Assembly (NCBI GenBank): GCA_037178675.1
Contig: JAYMGJ010000036.1
Coordinates: 62,001-126,000, forward strand
From: Scleroderma bovista
Taxonomy: Eukaryota; Basidiomycota; Agaricomycetes; Boletales; Sclerodermataceae
Direction of reading: 5' to 3'
DNA: 64,000 nucleotides
Positions 46,056-55,412 of the stretch are shown one piece after another. The stretch's first letter is position 1, and every line of letters begins with the position of its first letter. The translations under genes and the position numbers were made by a program. Under the pieces are notes generated by a model, which did no database searches, was not told the DNA's origin, and saw nothing but the letters and a program-made list of their open reading frames with translations.

Positions 46056-47890
46056 CTAGATGCTGCCAGAGGGAAACTGTAAGCCTAGTTGAGCTCTGAA
46101 CTTCACAAATTTCTCGCATGGTAAGTTCTTGGTGAGCAGATCAGCGGGATTCTCAGCACCATCAATGAAGAATAGCTCCACGTTACCTTTCACGACTGAC
46201 TCATGGATTCCGTGGTAGCGGATGTCAATGTGCTTGGAGCAAGGCTCCGTTACAGGGTTGGATGCCATGAATATGGACCCCTGATTATCACTGCAAATCG
46301 GGATAGCTTTCAGCTTATAGCCAAGCTCACCAAGTAGACTCCAAATCCAGGTAACTTGGCGAGCGCAATCGCTCAAAGCCATGTATTCAGCCTCAGTGGA
46401 CGAGTACGCAATAGTCTTCTGCACACGAGAAGTCCAACTGATCAAGCCATCTGCAAGTTTCAGGTAGAAACCTGTCTGCGAGAGGCGAGAGATAGGGTCT
46501 GATCCCCAATCCGAGTCCATGCATGCAATCAGGCCAGCACCGGATCCACCATTGTACACTAGGGAATAGTTAGGTGTACCAATCAAATAGTGACAGATAT
46601 AAAGCGCTTTGGATAGGTGGTCCTGGGATGGATTCGCGGCATGGCGCGAGAGATGGGGGACTGCAAAGGCAATGTCGGGCCTAGTGTCTAACATAAGGTA
46701 CAGAAGGGACCCAATAACCGTCTGGAAACGGGAGTGGAGTTCTGCATCAACAGGCTCTGTATTTTTGGCGGCATAGTAGCCAGCTGGCAGTGGGGTGCTT
46801 GCGGACTTTGCATTAAGCATACCGCAGCGTTCAATGACCTTTTGTAGGTACGCGCATTGATCCAGGTGGATAGCGCAACCTTTGCAAGTGATTCGCATTC
46901 GGAGGAACTCCTTAGGTTCTCCAAGGTCTCGGCACTCCCATTTGCACATGAACTGCGCTTTAATGGCATCAACAACAGCCTTGTTAGGGCCACAGAAAAG
47001 TGCGTCATCAACGTAGATAATACCGATGACGATGTTGGTGCCTTTCTTCTTGTAGAAGAAGATGCCTGCTTCAGATTTAAGGTGCTCAAACCCGAGCTCT
47101 TTGAGAGACTCATCGAGTGTGTGCCACCAAGCTAGGCCAGCCTGTTTGAGGCCATAGAGGGCATGCCAGAGGTGGAGCACTTTGTGCTCTTGCCCGGGAA
47201 CTGCAAACCCTTCGGGTTGTTCCATATAGATCTCTTCATCAAGCTTGCCATACAAGTAGGCACTCCGAACGTCGAGTCCAGTGATATACCAGTTTTCAAG
47301 TGCGGCAAGCGCAAGCATGAGGTGCACTGTTTCAAAGTGCACGACTGGTGAGAAGACCTGGTCGAAATCTAATCCCTCGACCTGGGAGAAGCCTTTCGCG
47401 ACTAAGCGGGCTTTCTTGCAGCCATCTGACTTTACATCGAAGACCCATCGATTCTTTATGACCTTCCGGTCTCGGGGACGGTCAACTAGCTCAAAGACCT
47501 TGCGCTTTTGCAGCACATCGAGCTCTTCTTGGCAAGCAAGTCACCAGAGTTTCTGCTCAGCTTGGGGTAAGCGAGCAATGTCCTTATAGGACCAGTTGCG
47601 GACACTCTCGTATTGAGGGTCGCGGGTTTCGAGGGCTTTGCCCATCAGATAATGGACTAGGTTTGCTCCCTCTTCCTCGCACATCTTTTGCACATCTTCC
47701 TCACTGGGCATTGCAGAGGTGTTGGGGAAACCACCAGGAACATGGTCTGGTGTGTCCGGTTGTGGGGGCCTAGGGGCCTCACCCACTGTTTCTCACCATC
47801 AAGAGGCACTTTCGATATCCCGGAGTTGCTCAACAGGATGTCGCCGCTCACCATACACGTTGCCAGGGCGCAATGGCGCTCTACATTCAC
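46056..47890 (-). pseudogene. Element B reverse transcriptase and RNase H
   Basis: The frame 47516-46056 is long and clean: RWVFDVKSDGCKKARLVAKG, LDVRSAYLYGKLDEEIYMEQ, ALYGLKQAGLAWW, IIYVDDALFCG (YVDD box), TPLPAGYYAAKN, YSSTEAEYMAL and SKHIDIRYH. Upstream, 47786-47541 belongs to the same frame and is separated by a TGA after EQKLW where Arg is expected. A frameshift near 47790-47890 precedes that. The catalytic residues are intact; the damage is in the linker before RT. Confidence 0.9.
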
Positions 47891-47951
47891 GTTGGGGGCG
47901 GGCAGGAATATTCACTGCAGTGGGTCGCGGCGCATTCTGGCGGTGTTCAGC

Positions 47952-49307
47952 TCAGCCAGGGCGCTGCGGTGCCGGAGGTGGCGGATTTCTCACCGGTGAA
48001 GGCGTTCTCGGTGCCGGTGGAGGCACTGGAGATGGTGTATGGGGAGGATTTATTTGGTCAGGCTCTTCCTCAGGAGCCTCAGGTTCCTCGCGCTTTGGAT
48101 TGTCATCCTGCGCTTGGGGATGTGAGTAGCCCTGGTCGTGTTCCACATCGTTATCACTGTCGGTATCATCAGGGGGATTCCCTGGTTGATCAGTGGTAGG
48201 TTTCGGATTTGCCCTTCTGAAAGGGTTCTCGAGAGGTTCGCGCCTGTTTTTGGGGCAGCGAGGGAAGTGACGCTCATCAAAGACGGTGTGGGCAGCGGTA
48301 AACACTGCATTGGTGGAGCGCATAAACAAGAAATTGCGCTCATTGCCAGGGGCAACACCGACATAAGTCATTAGCTCCGACTTGGGAGCCATCTTATTTG
48401 CTCGAGCCGAGGCTGGAAGGTAGACAAAGGCTCCACAGCCAAATACATGGAGGTGGTCGATGTTAGGCATCTCCCCCTTAAGCATTTCATGGGGGGTGCA
48501 CCATTGCAGGCAAGCTACCGGAGTATGGTTGTAAAGGTGAGTTGCGTGAGCGAACGCAAATTCCCACCAGGAGTCAGGAATGCAGGCTTGATGCCGCATA
48601 GACTCAGCTTTATCCATGAGAGTGCGCCCTAAACACTCGGCGCGGCCATTCTGCATGGGGGTTCTTGGAGCACTTTGATATATTTTAATTCCTTTCTCAA
48701 GGAGTGCTCGATCAAATAGATCAGATTTATACTCTCTGCCGGCATCGGACATCCATCCAACAATGTGCGTATCATGTTGGACTCGCACCATTTCGAGGAA
48801 ATCTTTGGCAGCCGTAATCGCTGCAGCTTTGGAGCGAATAGGCATAGTCCAGGCGTGAGAAGTATAGTTGTCGTAGAAGGTGATAACATATTTGAATTTC
48901 CGGTATGACGTAACCGGGAAGGATTTGAGATCAGAGTGCACCAGCTCAAAGGGCTTGGAAGCATGTCTTTCATTCTCTGGGAAAGCTCGATTGGGCATCT
49001 TGCCAAGAGCACATCCAGGGCAAACACAATCCTCAGTTGGAAAGTGGATCTCCAGGAAACGCTGCGTATGTTTTTGCGCGCGTCGGAGTACTTCCTTTGA
49101 GGGGTGCCCGAATCTCCGGTGCATAATGTCATAATCGACTTTGCTCATGGAGGCGATATAGTTAGATCTAATTATCGGGATAGATCTAATCCCGAAAATG
49201 ACGTTGCGATCGTCTTCTGGGTCTGGCCCAAACCATAGGCGTTCAGCTTTATGAATGAGGCTAATGCCTCGCTTATCGCCAGTGACTTTGTAATTATGCT
49301 GGAGCAT
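47952..49307 (-). pseudogene. Element B integrase
   Basis: The zinc-binding segment reads MHRRFGHPS ... CPGCALGKM. The catalytic core keeps all three acidic residues: VHSDLKSFP, GWMSDAGREYKSDLF and TPMQNGRAECLGRTLMDKAE. The C-terminal VFGCGAFVYLPASARANK and a Pro/Glu-rich tail follow. A one-base deletion near 49310-49320 separates it from the gag-protease frame (ARLIS in one frame, GEMLQHNY in the other). Confidence 0.9.
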
Positions 49308-51034
49308 TTCGCCATAGAAATGAGGCGTGCAGTAGCGCCTGGCATATGGAGCACTTGGGTGAGTGTAATGACTTTCTCATCCCCAGAGTTGTGGTCTAGG
49401 CACCAGAGTAATACTGTGCCAATGCCAGCAATCAGTGCTACACCATTTGCCATTTTGGCGTAGTGCGCTCGCTTTAGCGCGTTGTAGGAGGCGAAATCGC
49501 CTATGTCACCAGTAAAGTGGCGTGATGCGCCAGAGTCTAGTAGCCAGAAGGCACCAGAGAGTTCACCATCGTCAACCATTTTTCCCTTACAGCCAGCACA
49601 GCATGCATCATTCAGACACGAACAGATATATGCATTGCTCGAGGGGACACGACACGACATATTGTAGTTACTACTCGCTATATACAGTGATGGTGTAAAG
49701 CGCACATGTAAAGGGAGCGTGTCAGTGTCGGTCAGCACGCGTGCAGAAGGTACTTGCCTGAAAAGGCTGGCCTCCGCGCCCATCGCCATCGACGTCGCGT
49801 TGTAGCGGTCGAGGACCATCGCGTCGATTTCGTCGAACTCATCGTTGGCGAAAGGCTCGTGGGCGAAAGGTTCATCATCCCCAAGGGAGATGGCATCCTC
49901 CTCATACATCGTGATGCGCTCCTTGAGACAAGGGCGCTTCAGCGAGGAGGGACCTGCCTCGGGCTGGTCCAGGTTCACACTCGCCATTGACACAACTTGG
50001 TCGAGGGTGCGGATGGTCTGGCAGGAGGGCTCTACCCCCAAGCGGTGTGCCAAGTCGAAAGCCTTAATAGTATTTGTGAATGCGGGGGGGCCATAGTGGG
50101 CAGCACCAGGAGTGTGAGCCAAAGCCCGAGGGTCAACGGTGGGCTCTGGTCCATCGTAGTGGACGTATGTGGCGAAGGCGGCTTGTTGGGCGTTCTCATG
50201 GCGAGCGCGAGCCTTTTTGCCGCCACGTCGAGTGTGGCCTCCCTGTCCTTGGGCAGGAGCGTTTCCGCTCGTACTGCCGTTGGACCTGCCTTGCTGCTGC
50301 TGCTGCCTCTGGGGCTGCTGCTGCTGCTGGGTGAACTTGGGGTCAGCTGGCTTGCGCTTCACAGCGCTAAGCTTATTGGCCTGGGGGCCCTTACCACCAG
50401 CGCGCGAAGAGGCGCCTTTCTGCTCGAATGAGAGCATGGCAGCCTTGACAATCCCGTCAGACTTGAGGTTTTTGATCTCGTCTGGCGATGTTTGGCTAAG
50501 AATCTGAGCTACAACCTCCATAGTAGGAGGGAGCTTGCATAGAATGATCATTGCCTGCACAGGGGCAGGGAACTCGAAGCCGGCGTCTTTGAGATAAGCG
50601 AAATGGCTAAGCACCTTGGTGATAGCCGGAGCGGGATGGGAGCCAGCGGGAATGGTAGTCGCCAGGAGCTTGCTAAGCTCGGTGTAGGCAGAGCCAATAC
50701 TGGGGGCGCCGAAGTTCTTCTTGAGGTGGTCCCAGACATCCTTAACGTTGTCGAGATTTGAGACAGCAACCTGGATAGAGGGGGCGAGGCGCAAGGTGAT
50801 ATTACCAAGCACTTTCTCGGTGTTGTCATCCCATTCCTTACGGTCATCGTGACCGGCAACAGGTTGCGTCGTCGAGTAAACATACCATTGGCCTTGCGCC
50901 CGAAGGTAGGCCTGCATGGGGGTGTGCCACTGCTGCCAGTTGGAGCCAGTGAACACGGGAACCATCTTGTCGAGAGCGCTGGACATGGTGATGTTCTGTT
51001 GGGTGTCAACGGAGTCAGCAAGTGAATGCGACAA
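49172..51034 (-). CDS. Element B Gag and protease
   Basis: Start ATG 51034 (a second ATG is at about 50986, MSSALDKMVPVFTGSNWQQW, the usual copia Gag opening). Gag helices follow, then a Gln-rich tract from CAG/CTG repeats (50285-50332) and a basic Gly/Arg-rich nucleic-acid-binding region. A Cys-rich segment (CSCLNDACCAGCKGK) precedes the protease FWLLDSGASRHFTGD. No standard CCHC knuckle is seen. The frame leaves the true polyprotein after GATARLIS and ends in unrelated residues. Confidence 0.85.
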   Translation of the reverse strand: MSHSLADSVDTQQNITMSSALDKMVPVFTGSNWQQWHTPMQAYLRAQGQWYVYSTTQPVAGHDDRKEWDDNTEKVLGNITLRLAPSIQVAVSNLDNVKDVWDHLKKNFGAPSIGSAYTELSKLLATTIPAGSHPAPAITKVLSHFAYLKDAGFEFPAPVQAMIILCKLPPTMEVVAQILSQTSPDEIKNLKSDGIVKAAMLSFEQKGASSRAGGKGPQANKLSAVKRKPADPKFTQQQQQPQRQQQQQGRSNGSTSGNAPAQGQGGHTRRGGKKARARHENAQQAAFATYVHYDGPEPTVDPRALAHTPGAAHYGPPAFTNTIKAFDLAHRLGVEPSCQTIRTLDQVVSMASVNLDQPEAGPSSLKRPCLKERITMYEEDAISLGDDEPFAHEPFANDEFDEIDAMVLDRYNATSMAMGAEASLFRQVPSARVLTDTDTLPLHVRFTPSLYIASSNYNMSCRVPSSNAYICSCLNDACCAGCKGKMVDDGELSGAFWLLDSGASRHFTGDIGDFASYNALKRAHYAKMANGVALIAGIGTVLLWCLDHNSGDEKVITLTQVLHMPGATARLISMAKCSSIITKSLAISEALASFIKLNAYGLGQTQKTIATSFSGLDLSR

Positions 51035-51357
51035 CGGACAATCAAGAAAAGAAGAAACACCTGAGTGCTAGTGAAAGCACTTCTGTCAACAGCTAACTCA
51101 TGACTAGGGTATGCCAGCGCAAGTCGTCGACGATGTTCGCCATGGTTGGCGCAAGTCATTGATGAACTTCACCTGTGGCAGTACAGGTGCTCAACTAGAA
51201 GCTCACTGTCTGGCGCAAGTCGTCGACCGACTTCGCCTTGTGGCTGTGCAGGGGCTCAGCTAGGAGCTCACTGTGGTCCACAGCATCGAGCTAGTTAAAG
51301 CAACGCTCAGGGAGCTGGAGCGCTGCCTGGTGCATTGCTGCACACAGTGCGCTCACA

Positions 51358-51369
51358 GGGCTCATAACC
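51358..51369 (-). promoter_or_regulatory. Element B primer-binding site
   Basis: On the minus strand GGTTATGAGCCC directly follows the 5' LTR. It is identical to the element A site and complementary to the anticodon stem-loop of initiator tRNA-Met. Confidence 0.8.
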
Positions 51370-51658
51370 TGTTGAAGCAATACCTATGTACATAGAGGAA
51401 CTGCTACTCCAACTCACCTGTTTGGGTGGAGTGCACAACCAGAGATGGTAGCGGTAGGTGGTTAAGAGCTGTTATATTATATAAGCGGTGGACACTGTTT
51501 ATATACAACAAATAGTGTGACGCGTGACTGTGATGCGTGACGTGTGACATGTAACATCTACTCTAAAGAGGACTATTACTAAGTCTACACTAATATGGGT
51601 TGCAGTCTTGTGCGCACTTCGTCGACGGTTTATGCCGGGTGCACGTGCGACTTCAACA
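51370..51658 (-). repeat. Element B 5' LTR
   Basis: 289 bp, the same ends as the other LTR. About 10 of the 13 differences between the two are transitions, several at CpG sites. Confidence 0.93.
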
Positions 51659-53241
51659 ACTACATCATGAAGCAGGCAGCTAAGCTGCTCAAGGGTATTC
51701 CTTATCATTTCAAGGATATCCGTAACTATCCATTGGATGAACAGAAGAAATGGGAACAGGCATGCAAGGAAGAAATCAAATCTATCGAAGATAGACACGT
51801 ATGGACTTTGGTGGATTGTCCGCCAGATCGAAAACCTGTCAAATGTCGCTGGGTATTCGCAAAGAAATCAGATGGAAGATTTAAAGCCCGCTTGGTTGCA
51901 AAAGGCTTTTCACAAATCTATGGTGAAGACTACGATGAAACCTTCTCACCGGTCACATGCTTTGAGACAGTACAACTGCTCTTGGCTTATGCGTGTCGAA
52001 ACGACTGGGAAATTGAAAGTCTTGATGTCAAGACTGCCTTCTTATATGGGCGACTCAATGAAGAAATCTACATGGAGCAACCCGAAGGTTTCAAAGTACC
52101 AGGTTCAAGTAACAAGGTCTATCGTCTACTGCATGCTCTCTATGGCCTGAAGCAAGCCGCACTAGCATGGAACAAAGAGCTACACAAGTCGCTCCTAAAG
52201 CTCAACTTCAAACGTTCCAAAGCAGATCCTGGAGTATACATCTACCAAGATAAATCAGGCATCATGCTGTTCATCGTCTACGTCGATGATGGACTTCTTA
52301 TGTCAAATTCTGCCAACCTTCTCAAGAAGAAGAAAACCGCATTCCTCAACGTATGGGAAGCTCGTGACATGGGTCCAGTACAAGAGTACCTTGGATTCCA
52401 AATCACTTGTAATCGCGTTAAACACTCAATGGTTTTACACCAACACCCTTACGTATTGAAAGTACTTAAACGCTTTCAAATGGAGAACATCAAACACGTC
52501 CGCACACCTTTACCTGCTGGGTATCAACCATCTACAGCACCAAAGGACTACAATGCAAGCCCAACAACAAGACAACGGTATCAATCCGTAATAGGATCAC
52601 TCCTATTTGTCATGCTTGGCATGCGTCCGGACATCGCCTTTGCCATGATCAAAATGTCACAGTTCATGGCAAATCCTACTGAAGAACACCTCTCGAAGGC
52701 ACTTCACATAGTGAAGTATTTGGGTTCAACTCCAAATCTCGCACTTCATTTTACAGGAGGAGCTTCGTCACTGGATTGCTATTCTGACTCTGACTGGGCA
52801 GGCAATAGTGAAACAAGATGTTCAACTAGCGGTTATACTATCTTTCTTGGCAATGACTTGGTTAGCTGGCGATCTCGCCGACAACCAACTGTGGCTCTGT
52901 CATCAACAGAAGCCTAGTACATGTCAATGTGCGACTGCGCACAACAGATTCTATGGATCAAATCCCTCTTCCAAGAATGTCATCTTTCCCTCCAACACTT
53001 CATGATGTTTGGAGATAACAAAGGCGCTATACATATTGCGCAAAATCCAGTAATGGAAGGATGGTCAAAGCACATCGATATCAAGTATTATTTCCTTCGC
53101 GAATGCGTTGAGAAGAATACTTTTTTGCTTGACTATGTTCCTACTGATCAGCAGAAAGCTGATATGATGATGAAGAATCTGACATGGCAGAAATTCCAAG
53201 ACAATTGCTCGCGACTGAACCTTCTAGAGTTCAAGTCTTAG
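51659..53241 (+). pseudogene. Element A reverse transcriptase and RNase H
   Basis: After element B the frame resumes with IMKQAAKLLKGIPYHFKDIR. It runs through RWVFAKKSDGRFKARLVAKG, LDVKTAFLYGRLNEEIYMEQ, ALYGLKQAALAWN, FIVYVDDGLLMS (YVDD), GMRPDIAFAMIKMSQFMANP, SDSDWAGNSETRCSTSGYT and VALSSTEA. A TAG at 52915 replaces the Glu of the STEAEYM motif. The rest (MFGDNKGAIHIAQNPVMEGW, SKHIDIKYYF, QKADMMMKNL) follows in the same frame to the stop at 53239. Confidence 0.9.
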
Positions 53242-53251
53242 CGAGGAGGAG
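53241..53251 (+). promoter_or_regulatory. Element A polypurine tract
   Basis: GCGAGGAGGAG sits directly before the 3' LTR, in the position where plus-strand synthesis is primed. Element B has the related GCGAGGGGGAG. Confidence 0.75.
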
Positions 53252-53709
53252 TGTCGACAAGAAAGTATGATTATATCTTATCTTAATCTAATCTTGGAGT
53301 TTCCAGAGATCACAGTTACATGTGATTCCGGAGTAGTGTCAACCGGGTTACCGGTAGATCACATGACCGGCTCCACAAGATAGCCGGAACTATCACATGC
53401 AAGGCACGTGTATAACACATGCTGATGCACGTTACAGGCACATTTCCAGATAACTATGTTTATGGAAACTGCACCTACTACATATGGGAATATGGTGAAA
53501 TAGGCGAGAATAATACTTATCTACGCACAGACCATGTACCACAGGTATATATACCCTGTAGGATTCCCTGTAGTTCCTTAGTTCAATACAGTTCAACTGT
53601 TCTCTCATTACTTGCTACTTCAAACAACTCAACTTCAAGAACCAGCTACTAGCTAATCAAAGGTACACTTGCGATACCCTGTTGCTGTTGCCCCAGTTTT
53701 GTTGCTACA
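53252..53709 (+). repeat. Element A 3' LTR
   Basis: 458 bp, TGT...ACA, followed by the second copy of the target duplication ATATT. Confidence 0.93.
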
Positions 53710-54030
53710 ATATTCTACAGAAAAATGACAGGGGTAAGAAACCACTCGGAGTAGCAAATTCAGTGGTACCTGCAGATTTTTGATCTCCTCAACACCATCA
53801 CATGACATTGGAGGGCACCACAATGGATAACAAGCAAGCTCATTTATGTACCAAGCGGGAGCAGGTATCCTCAAGGCTGGAGCACTCACCCTCTTCGCAT
53901 GAAATGTAAAACTTCGTCACAAAGCACTCGAGAAGAATCAGTAAGGAGCACTGCCATCAGAGAACAAAATGTTCGACTGTTATTAGGTTTGTTCAATCAA
54001 ACATCTGCCTGAGCAGAAACAAGTACACTC
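53710..54030 (-). pseudogene. Duplicated kinase gene fragment flanking element A
   Basis: AAAAATGACAGGGGTAAG, GTACCTGCAGATTTTT and CGGGAGCAGGTATCCTC occur in the same order and spacing in 63577-63750, within the kinase at the right edge. The stretch is a diverged, partly deleted copy of that kinase's last exons, on the minus strand. Together with 37183-37222 it marks the locus that element A entered. Confidence 0.6.
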
Positions 54031-54487
54031 TGTAGCAACAAAACTGGGGCAACAGCAACGGGGTAGCGCAAGCGTACCTTGATTAGCTAGTAGCTGGTTC
54101 TTGAAGTTGAGTTGTTTGAAGTAGCGAGTAATGAGAGAACAGTTGAACTGTATTGAACTAAGGAACTACAGGGAATCCTACAGGGTATATATACCTGTGG
54201 TACATGGTCTGTGCGTAGATAAGTATTATTCTAGCCTATTTCACCATATTCCCATATGTAGTAGGTGCAGTTTCCATAAATGTAGTTATCTGGAAACGTG
54301 CCTGTAACGTGCATCAGCATGTGTTATACACGTGCCTTGCATGTGATAGTTCCGGCTATCTTGTGGAGCCGGTCATGTGATCTACCGGTATTCCGGTTGA
54401 CACTACTCCGAATCACATGTAACTGTGATCTCTGGAAATCTCCAAGATTAGATTAAGATAAGATATAATCATACTTTCTTGTCGACA
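54031..54487 (-). mobile_element. Solo LTR of the element A family, inverted
   Basis: It reads TGTAGCAACAAAACTGG to CTTTCTTGTCGACA, the reverse complement of the 458-bp LTR. The 5-bp word CACTC flanks it on both sides (54026-54030 and 54488-54492). It arose by recombination between the LTRs of a second insertion 320 bp from element A. Confidence 0.93.
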
Positions 54488-54766
54488 CACTCATGCCTTT
54501 GATGTCTCCTTGTATAATAGAACCCTACTCGAACGTGTGGAGATGATGCAGTGCATTTGCAACAAGACGTCCCCGATACGTGCAACAAATGCGAGACCGT
54601 CATGCAGCATGCCGATCGGAACCAATATTTTTCACCTAATCAAACGCGTTCCCTTTGGACATCAGTGGAGACACTATGGATATCGAATGATCGAGAACAG
54701 TTGTGATCCCAAGCAATACGATCATGTTTTCGTAGACCAGATAGAGACTTCTCTGAGTACTCACTG

Positions 54767-55291
54767 TTACGCAATCATGAGACGGCTGTATATGTTACGG
54801 GATGTATGAAGTGAGGCTTCAGGGTTACCGCGTGTCTCTAGGCCCCACTGCTTGGGCGTTGGAGTTGGTTGTGCCACTCGATTGTCCAGCATGCGACAAA
54901 TGTCGGGACTAGGATCTCTCGTGGGAGAGGGAGTGATCTGTGTACACACTGTCGCTGTTTTGCTAGGGCGTCCGCTCGTTCGTTTCCGATGATATCGTGT
55001 AAATGTTACTAGTACATATGTCCAGGCGCCCATGCAATTTCGATGTTCGAGGATTGAAGGAAGGAGATGATGGGAGAGTAGGTGTGGAGGTTGGTTTCCT
55101 GGGATGATCCCAATATGTACGACATCGAATGGCATCGGTCTGAAGGGCAGCTTGATCAACAGTGATTGTCGGCGAAAGTGTGTGGCATTGTGCTCCATCG
55201 CAAAATCGACGACTTCAATGCAGCGTTGACGGAAGCTGCGTGCTAGATCTCCATGTGGTTTGGCCCCAGCTGTGGAACTTTTCTTGTTCAT
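54767..55291 (-). CDS. Hypothetical protein, doubtful
   Basis: The 174-residue frame starts MNKKSSTAGAKPHGDLARSF and ends near 54767, diverging from the kinase gene at 55413. It contains no motif I know and is Pro/Thr-rich towards the C-terminus. It may be a real small gene or chance. Confidence 0.25.
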   Translation of the reverse strand: MNKKSSTAGAKPHGDLARSFRQRCIEVVDFAMEHNATHFRRQSLLIKLPFRPMPFDVVHIGIIPGNQPPHLLSHHLLPSILEHRNCMGAWTYVLVTFTRYHRKRTSGRPSKTATVCTQITPSPTRDPSPDICRMLDNRVAQPTPTPKQWGLETRGNPEASLHTSRNIYSRLMIA

Positions 55292-55412
55292 TATTGTTCT
55301 ACCATTAAAGCATACACTTCCGTTGTTGGTAGTATAATAAGAGTGCGATTCTATTTAGTCCCGCCTGTCACTTGGCACAGCCCATAGCATACCCTCGAAG
55401 CATTCGACAGCA

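Larger units (their letters stand above)
45721..51658 (-). mobile_element. Ty1/copia element B, full length, nested in element A
   Basis: It is flanked by 289-bp LTRs and the perfect 5-bp duplication ACTAC (45716-45720 and 51659-51663). Its polyprotein runs on the minus strand. The internal region starts with the PBS at 51369 and ends with the purine tract GCGAGGGGGAG (46020 to 46010). The gag starts only about 335 bp after the PBS. Its removal restores the element A frame exactly (HYILNY joined to IMKQAAK). Its LTRs differ at about 13 of 289 positions. Confidence 0.95.
37223..53709 (+). mobile_element. Ty1/copia element A, full length, nested by two other insertions
   Basis: Both 458-bp LTRs start TGTCGACAAG and end GTTGCTACA. 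The 5-bp target duplication ATATT is present on both sides (37218-37222 and 53710-53714). A PBS follows the left LTR and a purine tract precedes the right one. Internal order is ORF-X, gag, protease, integrase, RT, RNase H, the copia order. A family C solo LTR (42027-44367) interrupts integrase and copia element B (45721-51658) interrupts the integrase-RT linker. Without these A would be about 8.2 kb. The LTRs differ at about 8 of 458 positions. Confidence 0.93.

Noticed and set aside
50032..50507. Plus-strand ORFs rich in Leu/Ala/Cys within element B
   Set aside because: Antisense shadows of the Gln-rich Gag segment (CTG repeats).
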